Source: Umbribacter vaginalis (GTDB lineage Bacteria; Actinomycetota; Coriobacteriia; Coriobacteriales; Eggerthellaceae). Taken from it: 64,000 nucleotides of DNA. The notes under the pieces were generated by a model that made no database searches, had not been told where the DNA came from, and saw only the letters and a list, made by a program, of their open reading frames with translations. Made by a program: the position numbers and the translations under genes. Positions 1 through 8,010 of the stretch are shown in pieces (within the stretch, counting starts at the first letter, position 1; each line of letters starts with the position of its first letter). The DNA lies in assembly GCA_001552935.1 (NCBI GenBank), contig KQ959705.1, forward strand, positions 176,388 to 240,387, in the 5' to 3' direction.

Positions 1-33
1 GGGGGGGGGGTAGGCATTTTTAAAAGATATAAT
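1..33 (+). promoter_or_regulatory. Poly-G tract and -10 box upstream of surface-protein gene
   Basis: The window opens with ten consecutive G bases. A perfect TATAAT lies at 28-33, and a normal 17-nt spacer would put the -35 hexamer at 5-10, inside the G run. The left end of the run is outside the window, so its length is unknown. G homopolymers in promoters are classical slippage sites for phase-variable surface genes; here that role is inferred from position and from the downstream product. The run could also mark a contig edge. Confidence 0.45.
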
Positions 34-64
34 CATACTTACAATTTTTAGGAGAAGGACTGCT

Positions 65-1996
65 GTGCGTTATCAACGTTTAATGAAAAGATTCTGCAAT
101 GGTTGTATAGTACTGGCGTTTTTGAGCATTATGATGGGTGTTCATGTAGTAACAACGCATTCATTAGGATATGCGGAAACTCAACCATCAGCTACGCAAT
201 CATCAGGCACCCCAACCTCTAATTCTCAACCATCAAATACACCAGCTGCAAACACCCAAGCATCAGGCGCGCCAGCATTAGCCACCTCTTCACCTGCACA
301 AAGCAATAATAATTCTGCAGCTGTAACCGACTCGTCGGATTCCTATAAGCCAGTTAAGCTCACCAATGAACAGATGAAGGAATATTATTTTATAAATCTA
401 ACCTTGCAATATAAAGCCCTTGATACGCGCATTGTTCCAGGTGATAAAACTACATTTATCCAACCTGATAGTGATTTCGGGCTTTTGGATACCTCATGGC
501 AAAATGGTTCGAACTCTGATCCACCATACAGAAAGCAGCATAATGATGTACTTGCAAAGTATCGCGCCGTAAAGTTTTGTTTTTTTGACAACACGCTTAA
601 GAAGGAAGCTACCGATATAAAGGAGCTTGATTTTGGCGATCCCGTAAATATCAGCAGGATTTTTTTCGGATTTAATCCCGATCATGAATATAAGATTTCT
701 ATTGTTGGTGAAACGGTACCATCACCGTATGCGCTTGGTTTTAGTTTGCGTCATTCTGACCATACAAGCCCTGTTGCTACAACGCTTACCTTTCAAATAA
801 ATAAACAATATTCCCTCTCTAGCGGTGCTCCAGTTGAAAAAGGCGATAATTGGAATATTCCTTATCAGTTTATAGATCTTAAAGATCATTTTGTGAAGAC
901 TACTCTTTTTATGCTGCCCATGGAGTTTATATTTGCTAATTCTGCACATGATGCGAAAGATGCGTTAACAATTGAAAAAGACCCTGCAACTGCAGATAAG
1001 TATTCATTTGTATATCACAACGAAAAGATTTTTAAGCGCGTGCGTATCAAAGATAATAAGCTCGATATTCCAACGGAGGTACCCAAGCGTGCTGGATACA
1101 AGTTTTTAGGCTGGGGATATAATCTGTTGTTTCCTAAAAAAGCAGATGGAACCCCAGATGATGATCAAAATGCCTATACTATACACAATGTATTGGAATG
1201 TACGCGCCAAGGTAACTTAACACCTGACCAGGAAAATAAGTGTTATAGCGATTATACCAACTGGGCTGCAGAGACAATGCGTTTTGATGCAAGACATATG
1301 CGCCCGGCGTATCAGTGGTCTATTATTCGGGATGGTGTTATCAACAAGTACGGCATGCAAAAAGACTTTTTACATGCGGAGTCGCCCGTATTTATCGTAT
1401 TTGCTGTTTGGAAAAAAATTCCAGCTCATACGGTTACATTTGATCCACAAGGTGGCATCTTGCATGGAAACCCTACGGTAACAGTAGAAGATTCAGCGTT
1501 ATTACCCAAGCCACAAGACCCTACCAAACAAAATTACGACTTTCTTGGCTGGTATCTCGACAATACGTTATGGGATTTTGACAGCCAAACTGTTACGGGC
1601 GATCTTACGTTAAAAGCGAAATGGAAAGAAAAGAAGAAAGCTCCCGAGCCTGCGCCAATACCTACACCACCCACACCCGCGCCTACGCCTGAGCCCGATG
1701 TAACTCCAAAGCCGCAGCCAAGGCCACCTGTTCCCTTAACGCCACCTGCCGTTGACCCGAATAAAAGCGCTGATCCTGTTCCAGTACCTACACCATCAGT
1801 ACCCCTTACACCTTCCCCTGCAGTTCCCCCTGTGTCACCGACAGAGGCAGCGCTCAATCCATCACCAGCAAAGCAACAGATCAAAACGGCATTGCCTCGC
1901 ACGGATGACGTACCAGCGCTACCTGCATTGGTATTGACTGCATGTGCGTTGATAGCTTCATTATGTGTTATGAGGCAGGCACGTTTGCATCATTAA
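65..1996 (+). CDS. Surface protein with signal peptide, InlB-type B-repeat and LPxTG-like sorting signal
   Basis: A 643-residue exported protein starting at GTG 65 behind AGGAGAAGGA (50-59). Residues 1-37 form a signal peptide with a hydrophobic core. Residues 38-90 are Ser/Thr/Pro/Gln-rich. A beta-rich central region of no family I recognise follows, with a short B-repeat-like piece (AGYKFLGWGYN) near 340-350. A complete Listeria-Bacteroides (InlB B) repeat begins at VTFDPQGG and ends at LTLKAKW, around 456-525. A proline-rich wall-spanning stretch covers about 527-600. The C-terminus has LPRTD at 610-614, a hydrophobic helix and a basic tail, the layout of a sortase substrate; the usual G of LPxTG is D here. 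It is probably an adhesin or wall protein. No neighbour suggests a partner. Confidence 0.75.
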   Translation: MRYQRLMKRFCNGCIVLAFLSIMMGVHVVTTHSLGYAETQPSATQSSGTPTSNSQPSNTPAANTQASGAPALATSSPAQSNNNSAAVTDSSDSYKPVKLTNEQMKEYYFINLTLQYKALDTRIVPGDKTTFIQPDSDFGLLDTSWQNGSNSDPPYRKQHNDVLAKYRAVKFCFFDNTLKKEATDIKELDFGDPVNISRIFFGFNPDHEYKISIVGETVPSPYALGFSLRHSDHTSPVATTLTFQINKQYSLSSGAPVEKGDNWNIPYQFIDLKDHFVKTTLFMLPMEFIFANSAHDAKDALTIEKDPATADKYSFVYHNEKIFKRVRIKDNKLDIPTEVPKRAGYKFLGWGYNLLFPKKADGTPDDDQNAYTIHNVLECTRQGNLTPDQENKCYSDYTNWAAETMRFDARHMRPAYQWSIIRDGVINKYGMQKDFLHAESPVFIVFAVWKKIPAHTVTFDPQGGILHGNPTVTVEDSALLPKPQDPTKQNYDFLGWYLDNTLWDFDSQTVTGDLTLKAKWKEKKKAPEPAPIPTPPTPAPTPEPDVTPKPQPRPPVPLTPPAVDPNKSADPVPVPTPSVPLTPSPAVPPVSPTEAALNPSPAKQQIKTALPRTDDVPALPALVLTACALIASLCVMRQARLHH

Positions 1997-2341
1997 GCAT
2001 GCGCGAATGTAATTTTGACGTGCGATCTTTTTGATTCGTTCTTTTAAGATGCGACTTCTTGAAGCTCGTTCTTCTGAAATAAAACGATAACGCGCAGCGT
2101 GAGTAGCTCTTAATGGTGGCATAGGGCGTGCCATTTGGTGACAGGGGAATGAAGGGTACTTCTCCAAAGTACAAGGAAGGCTGGTGTGCGAAAGTGCATC
2201 AGCTTTTTCTTTTATGGTACGTGCATCGCATATTGTTTGTTGCTGTTTTGCTGTAATATCTGCGCGTCTTGTGGGAAAATCATGGTATAGTAATCAGATT
2301 ATTTTACAAATGTCCGCCTATATAAGCGAGAATGGATCGGT
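1997..2341. other. Intergenic region with an extended -10 before putP
   Basis: I find no credible gene in these 345 bases. TGGTATAGT at 2283-2291 is an extended -10 (TGN-TATAGT) about 50 nt before the putP start, and no good -35 accompanies it. I see no clear terminator after the surface-protein gene. Confidence 0.35.
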
Positions 2342-3916
2342 ATGGTCGAACACGATTTTCTAGTGCTGTTTGCAATGCTTTTGTACTTCATTGTTGTGCT
2401 GACAATAGGTTTTGTGTATGCGAAGCGCTCAAATTCCTCAACGTCAGAGTACTTTTTAGGTGGGCGCGGCGTTGGCCCCTGGCTTACTGCACTTTCTGCT
2501 GAAGCTTCCGACATGTCGGGCTGGCTGCTTATGGGCCTGCCAGGTGTTGCGTATTTCACGGGCGCGTCCGAAGCCGTTTGGACGGGCGTGGGCATTGCGC
2601 TGGGTACCTACCTCAACTGGAAGCTGGTTGCCAAGCGTTTGCGCGTGTATTCCGAGCTCACAGAGTCAATTACTCTGCCCGATTTCTACTCTAAGCGCTA
2701 TGGCGACACCAAAAACATCATCTCGACGGTAGCAGCGCTTATTATCGTGCTGTTTTTCAGCATTTACGTGGGAAGTTGTTTTGTCACGGTCGGCAAATTG
2801 TTCGCTACCTTGTTCGGCTTAAACTATGCTGCGATGATGGTGCTGGGTGCTATCATCGTATTTTTGTACACGTTGGTCGGCGGCTACTTATCGGTTGTCG
2901 TAACCGATTTTGTGCAAGGCATTCTTATGTTTTTTGCGCTGGCAATGGTGGTGTGCGGCTCAATAATTTGGGCGGGTGGTTTCAACGAAACGCTTGCGTT
3001 TCTGCAGGCCATCCCCGGATTTTTGAGCATCACTGAACACGCAAAACCCGTTCTTGATGCCACCGGTTATCAAGTGGCGTTCGATCAGCTTCCTGCGTTT
3101 GCAGCACCCGCGCCCTTTAGCGCACTTACGGCGCTTTCCCTGTTGGCGTGGGGTTTAGGCTACTTCGGTATGCCTCAAGTACTCGTGCGTTTTATGTCGG
3201 CGCGCCACGTGTCCGACATCAAGAAATCGCGCATCATCGCGGTGTTATGGTGCGTTATCTCTATGGCAAGCGCCATCCTTATCGGGCTTATTTCGCGCGT
3301 CATTCTTCCTACATATTTTGGAACGCAATCGCAAGCTGAAAATGCGTTTATTGTGCTTGCACAGATGATGCTGCCGTCGTTTATGTGCGGCGTTGTTGTT
3401 TCTGGCATTTTTGCGGCGTCGATGTCGTCTTCGTCATCGTATTTGCTGATTGCAGGCTCATCGGTTGCCGAGAACCTGTATCGTGGCATGCTGCGCCGCC
3501 ACGCCAGCGATCGGGAAGTGCTTATTGTTGCGCGCTTCACGCTGATTGTGGTATTTATGTTCGGCATTTTGGTTGCCTACGACGAACATTCCTCCATCTT
3601 TGCCGTTGTGTCGCATGCGTGGGCAGGGCTTGGCGCGTCGTTTGGCCCGCTGACGCTGCTTGCACTGTATTGGAAGCGCTCAACGAAACAAGGCGCGCTT
3701 GCAGGCATGCTCGCAGCAACAGTGTTTGTGATTTTCTGGGTGCAAGTTCTGGCGCCTCTCGGTGGCATTTTTGGCATCTACGAGCTACTTCCTGCATTCT
3801 GCGTAGGAACGCTTGTGCATATTATCGTCAGTTTATGCACGTCGAACGCACATGCCGACGCCCAGCAATCGCTTGAACTTTTTGACGCATATCAAACAAA
3901 GCTTGCAGAAAAATAA
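2342..3916 (+). CDS. putP: Sodium/proline symporter (SSS family)
   Basis: A 524-residue polytopic membrane protein of the sodium:solute symporter family. The N-terminus (about 13 residues of lead, a first helix, then SEYFLGGRGVGPWLTALSAE and ASDMSGWLLMGLPG) matches PutP-type carriers, which co-transport L-proline with Na+. About 12-13 hydrophobic segments follow, including the conserved SSSSSYLLIAGSSVAENLY region near residue 360. Length is normal for the family (about 500). The ribosome-binding site is weak (GAATGGA). It stands alone between a surface-protein gene and a tRNA cluster. Proline uptake fits an amino-acid-using anaerobe, but substrate is inferred from overall similarity; other SSS substrates are possible. 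Confidence 0.85.
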   Translation: MVEHDFLVLFAMLLYFIVVLTIGFVYAKRSNSSTSEYFLGGRGVGPWLTALSAEASDMSGWLLMGLPGVAYFTGASEAVWTGVGIALGTYLNWKLVAKRLRVYSELTESITLPDFYSKRYGDTKNIISTVAALIIVLFFSIYVGSCFVTVGKLFATLFGLNYAAMMVLGAIIVFLYTLVGGYLSVVVTDFVQGILMFFALAMVVCGSIIWAGGFNETLAFLQAIPGFLSITEHAKPVLDATGYQVAFDQLPAFAAPAPFSALTALSLLAWGLGYFGMPQVLVRFMSARHVSDIKKSRIIAVLWCVISMASAILIGLISRVILPTYFGTQSQAENAFIVLAQMMLPSFMCGVVVSGIFAASMSSSSSYLLIAGSSVAENLYRGMLRRHASDREVLIVARFTLIVVFMFGILVAYDEHSSIFAVVSHAWAGLGASFGPLTLLALYWKRSTKQGALAGMLAATVFVIFWVQVLAPLGGIFGIYELLPAFCVGTLVHIIVSLCTSNAHADAQQSLELFDAYQTKLAEK

Positions 3917-4039
3917 ATTTTTGGAAATTATTGCTGAGCAGGCTTTTTGTTGAATTTTGTGCGCCGTATTTTCCACGATATGCGTTTGACGTGGGAAAAT
4001 GTGCGGAGAGTGTAGATACACCCGGATCCGTGTAAGATG

Positions 4040-4068
4040 TTGACACGAAACTTTATCTAGCGTATTAT
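4040..4068 (+). promoter_or_regulatory. Strong sigma-70-type promoter for the tRNA-tuf unit
   Basis: TTGACA (4040-4045), a 17-nt spacer and TATTAT (4063-4068) form a near-consensus promoter about 80 nt before tRNA-Tyr. No other promoter is evident before tuf, so tRNA-Tyr, tRNA-Thr, tRNA-Met and tuf are probably co-transcribed. Confidence 0.8.
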
Positions 4069-4147
4069 TCTCGTGCTCATGTGCGAAGCACCTGTGTACA
4101 TGTGCAGGAAGCTTGATAACTACACATGAATGAAGCACCAATTATGT

Positions 4148-4232
4148 GGGAGTGTGCCCGAGTGGTTAAAGGGGACGGGCTGTAAACCCGTTAGCTATGC
4201 TTACCAAGGTTCGAATCCTTGCGCTCCCACCA
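4148..4232 (+). tRNA. tRNA-Tyr (GTA)
   Basis: Acceptor stem GGGAGTG pairs with CGCTCCC; the anticodon stem ACGGG/CCCGT holds loop CTGTAAA (anticodon GTA). A long variable arm makes it class II, as expected for tRNA-Tyr. CCA is encoded (4230-4232). Confidence 0.95.
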
Positions 4233-4236
4233 TCGC

Positions 4237-4312
4237 GCCCGTGTAGCTCAGTCGGTAGAGCACTTCGTTGGTAACGAAGAGGTCACCGGTTCAAGTCCGG
4301 TCGCGGGCTCCA
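4237..4312 (+). tRNA. tRNA-Thr (GGT)
   Basis: Acceptor stem GCCCGTG pairs with CGCGGGC. The anticodon stem CTTCG/CGAAG holds loop TTGGTAA, anticodon GGT. CCA is encoded. This anticodon arm is the reference for the two mimic hairpins in the thrS leader at 50902-50954. Confidence 0.96.
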
Positions 4313-4316
4313 TTTT

Positions 4317-4393
4317 GGCGGTGTAGCTCAGGTGGTCAGAGCACACGGTTCATACCCGTGGCGTCACTGGTTCGAATCCAGTCACCGCTACCA
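4317..4393 (+). tRNA. Elongator tRNA-Met (CAT)
   Basis: Acceptor GGCGGTG pairs with CACCGCT with a G-U pair at 1-72, and the anticodon loop is TTCATAC (CAT). The anticodon stem CACGG/CCGTG lacks the three G-C pairs of an initiator, and pair 1-72 is formed, so this is elongator tRNA-Met. A tRNA-Ile2 with lysidine-modified CAT cannot be fully excluded. Confidence 0.88.
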
Positions 4394-4493
4394 GTTACCT
4401 AACATCCGATATGGATGTTTTAGTATACAATCGAAACGTAACAGTAGGAAATTAGTCGCACGCAAGCGATTAAGCAACAAGGAGGATGATTTC

Positions 4494-5696
4494 ATGGCTA
4501 AAGAGAAGTTTGACCGTTCAAAGCCACATGTTAACATCGGTACTATTGGTCACGTAGACCATGGTAAAACAACACTTACCGCAGCAATTTCAAAGACACT
4601 GTCACAAAATGACGGTTCACATGGTAGCGCCCATGCCGACTTTACTGCATTTGAAGATATCGATAAAGCTCCTGAAGAGCGTGAGCGTGGTATTACCATC
4701 TCAATTGCTCACATTGAGTATGAAACCGATAAACGTCACTATGCACACGTAGACTGCCCAGGCCATGCTGACTACGTTAAGAACATGATTACTGGTGCTG
4801 CTCAGATGGACGGCGCAATTCTCGTAATTGCTGCAACCGATGGTCCTATGGCTCAAACTCGTGAGCACATCCTTCTTGCTCGTCAGGTAGGTGTACCTTA
4901 CATCGTTGTATTCCTGAACAAATGCGACATGGTTGATGACGAAGAACTTATCGACCTTGTTGAAATGGAAACACGTGAGCTTCTTTCAACCTATGAATTC
5001 CCAGGAGATGATATTCCTATCATCCGCGGTTCTGCTTTGAAGGCGCTCGAAGGTGACGCAAAGTGGCAGGAAAAGATTTGGGAGCTTATGGATGCTGTTG
5101 ATACATACATCCCAACTCCTGAACGTGACACCGACAAGCCTTTCTTGATGGCTGTTGAAGATACCATGACGATTACCGGACGTGGTACTGTTGCAACTGG
5201 TCGTGTTGAGCGTGGTGTTCTGCACCTGAACGATCCTATGGAGATTGTTGGTATTAAAGATACACAAAGCACAGTTTGCACGGGTATCGAAATGTTCCGC
5301 AAGCTTCTTGATGAAGCGCAAGCAGGCGACAACATCGGATGCTTGATGCGTGGTATTAAGCGCGAAGACATCATCCGTGGTCAGGTACTTTGCAAGCCTG
5401 GTTCAGTTACACCTCACACCGACTTCAAAGGCCAAGTATACGTTCTTACCAAGGAAGAAGGCGGACGTCACACCCCATTCTTCGATGGTTATCGTCCTCA
5501 GTTCTACTTCCGCACCACCGACGTTACAGGTGTTGCACATCTTCCTGAGGGAACCGAAATGGTTATGCCTGGTGATAATGTTGAAATTACCGCTCAACTT
5601 ATTCACCCCATCGCTATGGAGCAGGGTCTTCGCTTTGCTATCCGTGAAGGTGGACGTACCGTTGGTTCTGGCCGCGTAACTGAAATTATCAAATAG
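4494..5696 (+). CDS. tuf: Elongation factor Tu
   Basis: A 400-residue EF-Tu, the GTPase that delivers aminoacyl-tRNA to the ribosome. Start ATG 4494 follows AAGGAGGATG; an upstream in-frame extension would run into tRNA-Met and is not used. G1 GHVDHGKT is at residues 19-26, followed by DCPGH (G3) and NKCD (G4). Domain 2 and domain 3 motifs ([26 protein letters not shown]) are intact. The gene is not in a str operon here; it follows three tRNA genes and is closed by a strong terminator. Confidence 0.98.
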   Translation: MAKEKFDRSKPHVNIGTIGHVDHGKTTLTAAISKTLSQNDGSHGSAHADFTAFEDIDKAPEERERGITISIAHIEYETDKRHYAHVDCPGHADYVKNMITGAAQMDGAILVIAATDGPMAQTREHILLARQVGVPYIVVFLNKCDMVDDEELIDLVEMETRELLSTYEFPGDDIPIIRGSALKALEGDAKWQEKIWELMDAVDTYIPTPERDTDKPFLMAVEDTMTITGRGTVATGRVERGVLHLNDPMEIVGIKDTQSTVCTGIEMFRKLLDEAQAGDNIGCLMRGIKREDIIRGQVLCKPGSVTPHTDFKGQVYVLTKEEGGRHTPFFDGYRPQFYFRTTDVTGVAHLPEGTEMVMPGDNVEITAQLIHPIAMEQGLRFAIREGGRTVGSGRVTEIIK

Positions 5697-5715
5697 TTTT
5701 TGTTGTGCACTTGGT

Positions 5716-5748
5716 GAGCCCACAGCATTCCTGTGGGCTCGCTTTACT
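5716..5748 (+). terminator. Rho-independent terminator of tuf
   Basis: A perfect 10-bp stem GAGCCCACAG/CTGTGGGCTC with a 5-nt loop, followed by a T-rich run (GCTTTACTTA), 20 nt after the tuf stop. Confidence 0.88.
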
Positions 5749-5804
5749 TAAATTCGTGTGTAACAAGCAGAAATGAACAGAACCGTTTTGGTTGCACACG
5801 TGTT

Positions 5805-5819
5805 GCTTATGTCATAAGC
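5805..5819. promoter_or_regulatory. 15-bp palindrome upstream of rpmG
   Basis: GCTTATG-T-CATAAGC is a perfect 7-1-7 dyad about 100 nt before rpmG. The half-site CATAAGC recurs at 5873-5879. It could be a repressor site for the rpmG-secE unit; no known operator is recognised. Confidence 0.25.
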
Positions 5820-5918
5820 GTTGTGCGTCTTTCGCACGCGCAGGCAAGCATACCGCGTATACATGTGAAGTTACATAAGCAAATAAGCAGACACGAGCTC
5901 GTTTAAGAGGAGTTATTC

Positions 5919-6068
5919 ATGCGTACAATGGTCACCTTAGCGTGCACAGAGTGCAAGCGCCGTAATTATACGACCACGAAAAATAAGCAGACCTTACCTG
6001 ATCGCTTTGAAATTAAGAAGTATTGCAAGTGGTGCGGTAACCATACCGTTCATCGCGAGACTCGTTAG
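5919..6068 (+). CDS. rpmG: 50S ribosomal protein L33
   Basis: A 49-residue L33 starting at ATG 5919 behind AGAGGAG. It carries both zinc-binding pairs, CTEC (9-12) and CKWC (36-39), so it is the zinc-binding paralogue type. The conserved ending NHTVHRETR is present. It is followed 19 nt later by tRNA-Trp and then secE-nusG, the common bacterial order rpmG-trnW-secE-nusG-rplK-rplA. Confidence 0.95.
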   Translation: MRTMVTLACTECKRRNYTTTKNKQTLPDRFEIKKYCKWCGNHTVHRETR

Positions 6069-6087
6069 TGTTTGATGACACAAGCAT

Positions 6088-6164
6088 AGGCCAGTAGCTC
6101 CAATTGGTAGAGCGGCGGTCTCCAAAACCGCATGTTGGGGGTTCGAGTCCCTCCTGGCCTGCCA
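6088..6164 (+). tRNA. tRNA-Trp (CCA)
   Basis: Acceptor AGGCCAG pairs with CTGGCCT, discriminator G, encoded CCA. The anticodon loop CTCCAAA gives anticodon CCA. The rpmG-tRNA-Trp-secE context is conserved in many bacteria. Confidence 0.96.
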
Positions 6165-6170
6165 GCTTGT

Positions 6171-6226
6171 AAGCAGCTTGCTTTCAGGTTACTATAAGCG
6201 TATAGCAATCTGAAGTCAGGCTGCTT
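6171..6226 (+). promoter_or_regulatory. Nested hairpin between tRNA-Trp and secE
   Basis: Three stems are nested around one axis: AAGCAGC/GCTGCTT (6171-6177 with 6220-6226), TTCAG/CTGAA (6183-6187 with 6210-6214) and CTATA/TATAG (6192-6196 with 6201-6205). A weak GTTT follows. It may be a 3' processing signal for the tRNA, a partial terminator or a leader structure for secE-nusG; the sequence does not decide. Confidence 0.4.
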
Positions 6227-6275
6227 GTTTGACGTTTAGTGACACGTTTTAGTGTTGAGTAAAGTAGGTTAGAGT

Positions 6276-6692
6276 ATGGCACATAAATCGAAGACACAGC
6301 GTGCGAAAGCATCTGCTGCTCGTAGCGCCCGCAAGGCAGAACGCGAGGAGATGACAAGCACCGATCAGCAAACGCAAGAGCGTGTAGAAACATCTGCTGA
6401 AAAACCTAAGAAGTCGATTTTTAAGAAAACAAAGGCAGATGTGCGTACTCAAACGCCTGATGTTCTTGTTTCTAAAAAATCTGAATCAACAGAACCGAAA
6501 AAGTCACGCTTGGCATTTTTTAAAGATGTAAAATCGGAACTTAAGCGTGTTACGTGGCCAACAAAAGCGGACGTATTGCAGTGGAGCGTTGTTGTTGTGG
6601 CTGCACTTATCTTCTTTGGTATTTATGTTGGCGTCCTTGATAACGCTATTATTACTCCTCTGCTGTTTGCTATTTCGGGGTTAGGGGCGTAA
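6276..6692 (+). CDS. secE: Preprotein translocase subunit SecE
   Basis: A 138-residue SecE, part of the SecYEG channel. Residues 1-80 are charged and low-complexity, a cytoplasmic extension longer than the minimal 60-residue type. The conserved SecE core starts near FKDVKSELKRVTWPTKADVLQW, followed by one transmembrane helix (VVVVAALIFFGIYVGVLDNAI). The start ATG has a modest AGGTTAGAG site. The stop lies two bases before nusG, so the two are co-translated or tightly coupled. Confidence 0.93.
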   Translation: MAHKSKTQRAKASAARSARKAEREEMTSTDQQTQERVETSAEKPKKSIFKKTKADVRTQTPDVLVSKKSESTEPKKSRLAFFKDVKSELKRVTWPTKADVLQWSVVVVAALIFFGIYVGVLDNAIITPLLFAISGLGA

Positions 6693-6694
6693 TC

Positions 6695-7234
6695 GTGTCA
6701 AAAAAATGGTATGTTCTTCACACGTATTCAGGCTACGAGAATAAAGTTAAAAATACGCTCGAGCAGCGCATTGAGGCGCTCGGTCTTGAAAATAATATCT
6801 TTGCTATCGAAATTCCAACCGAAACGGTTACTGAAATTAAAGATGGTGGAAAGCGTGTTGAAGCTGAGCACAAAGTATTGCCAGGTTATGTGCTTGTTCG
6901 TATGGAGCTTGACTCACGTAGCTGGTCGTATGTACGTAATACGCCAGGCGTTACGGGCTTTGTCGGTTCACAGGGCAAACCTGAGCCGCTTACTCGTGAA
7001 GAATACAATAAAATTATGGGCTATACCAAAAAAGCTGCTGGTGTGCCTGTTAAAACCTCGACCTCTATCTCGGTGGGCGATGCTATTCGCGTTATCTCAG
7101 GTCCGCTTGCCGATTTTGATGGTACGGTATCTGAAGTATGTTCTGATACTGGCAAAGTGAAAGTTATGGTTTCGATTTTCGGCCGTGAAACGCCGGTTGA
7201 GCTTTCGTTCGATCAAGTTTCACGTATTGAATAA
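6695..7234 (+). CDS. nusG: Transcription termination/antitermination factor NusG
   Basis: A 179-residue NusG that binds RNA polymerase and links it to the ribosome or Rho. The NGN domain begins KKWYVLHTYSGYENKVKNTLEQR, with the TEIKDGGKRVEAEHKVLPGYVLVRM core. The KOW domain (VGDAIRVISGPLADFDGTV...VMVSIFGRETPVEL) is complete at 125-179. Start is GTG 6695, three bases after the secE stop codon begins to end, so it depends on secE translation. It lacks the long acidic N-terminal extension found in some Actinobacteria. Confidence 0.95.
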   Translation: MSKKWYVLHTYSGYENKVKNTLEQRIEALGLENNIFAIEIPTETVTEIKDGGKRVEAEHKVLPGYVLVRMELDSRSWSYVRNTPGVTGFVGSQGKPEPLTREEYNKIMGYTKKAAGVPVKTSTSISVGDAIRVISGPLADFDGTVSEVCSDTGKVKVMVSIFGRETPVELSFDQVSRIE

Positions 7235-7282
7235 ACTCGCAATAAGGTTGCTTATTTGAGCATTCTCATTGTGTGGAAGTGA

Positions 7283-7309
7283 CAAAATTGTTCGCATGCA
7301 ACAGTTTTG
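7283..7309 (+). promoter_or_regulatory. 10-bp hairpin in the rplK leader
   Basis: CAAAATTGTT and AACAGTTTTG (one G-U) pair around loop CGCATGC, 100 nt before rplK, in a 178-nt nusG-rplK gap. No T run follows, so it is not a normal terminator. L1 represses its own rplK-rplA mRNA in other bacteria, so a leader structure here is plausible; I did not recognise the L1-binding motif itself. Confidence 0.35.
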
Positions 7310-7412
7310 CGACGCGTACTACCGCATGCACATACCTAACCGTCGCGCCTGAGTGGACACAGGGCTTCTCGCGAATAGGTAGAAAGTTGGATTATTGTGA
7401 AAGGATTTTCTT

Positions 7413-7916
7413 ATGGCTCCAAAAGCTAAGAAAGCAACCGGTTTTGTTAAGTTGCAAATTCCTGCAGGTGCTGCGAATCCAGCTCCTCCTGTAGGTCCTG
7501 CCTTAGGTGCACAAGGCGTTAACATCATGCAGTTCTGCCAAGCGTTTAACGCGCAAACGCAGGAGCAATCGGGAACTATCATCCCTGTTGAAATTACTGT
7601 TTATGAAGATAAGTCATTTACGTTTGTGTGCAAAACGCCACCAGCAGCCGTACTTATCAAAGAAAAGCTGGGTATTAAATCGGGCGCTGGCATTCCTCAG
7701 TTGCAGTCGGTTGGCACGCTTACGCTTGATCAGCTGCGCGAAATTGCAGAAATTAAGCTTCCTGATTTGAACGCCAACACCATTGAAGCAGCAATGGAAG
7801 TTATTGCTGGTACTGCTCGCTCGATGGGTGTTCGCATTGAAGGACGCGAGATGAAGAAGAAATACGTTCCTTCAAAGAAACTTGCTGAAGCACTAAAAGC
7901 TGCTTCACAAGCATAA
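7413..7916 (+). CDS. rplK: 50S ribosomal protein L11 with C-terminal extension
   Basis: L11 of the GTPase-associated centre. The N-terminal domain ([31 protein letters not shown]) and rRNA-binding C-terminal domain (KSGAG...[22 protein letters not shown]) are complete by about residue 144. L11 is usually about 141-143 residues; this one is 167, with an added basic tail containing [18 protein letters not shown]. Start ATG 7413 follows GAAAGGATT. rplA follows in the same orientation. Confidence 0.96.
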   Translation: MAPKAKKATGFVKLQIPAGAANPAPPVGPALGAQGVNIMQFCQAFNAQTQEQSGTIIPVEITVYEDKSFTFVCKTPPAAVLIKEKLGIKSGAGIPQLQSVGTLTLDQLREIAEIKLPDLNANTIEAAMEVIAGTARSMGVRIEGREMKKKYVPSKKLAEALKAASQA

Positions 7917-8010
7917 GTGTACCTGTAACGTTATTGCCCGTGCGCGCATGGGTGCGTGCATGTAAGTGGAAGAACATTGTGTTCGTTTCCCTACCACGAA
8001 AGGAAGTATC

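Noticed and set aside
2271-4000. GTGGGAAAAT on both sides of putP (2271-2280 and 3991-4000) as a mobile-element footprint
   Set aside because: Ten bases only, with different flanks and no transposase; chance is likely.
4317-4393. Initiator tRNA-fMet
   Set aside because: Base pair 1-72 is formed and the anticodon stem lacks three consecutive G-C pairs.
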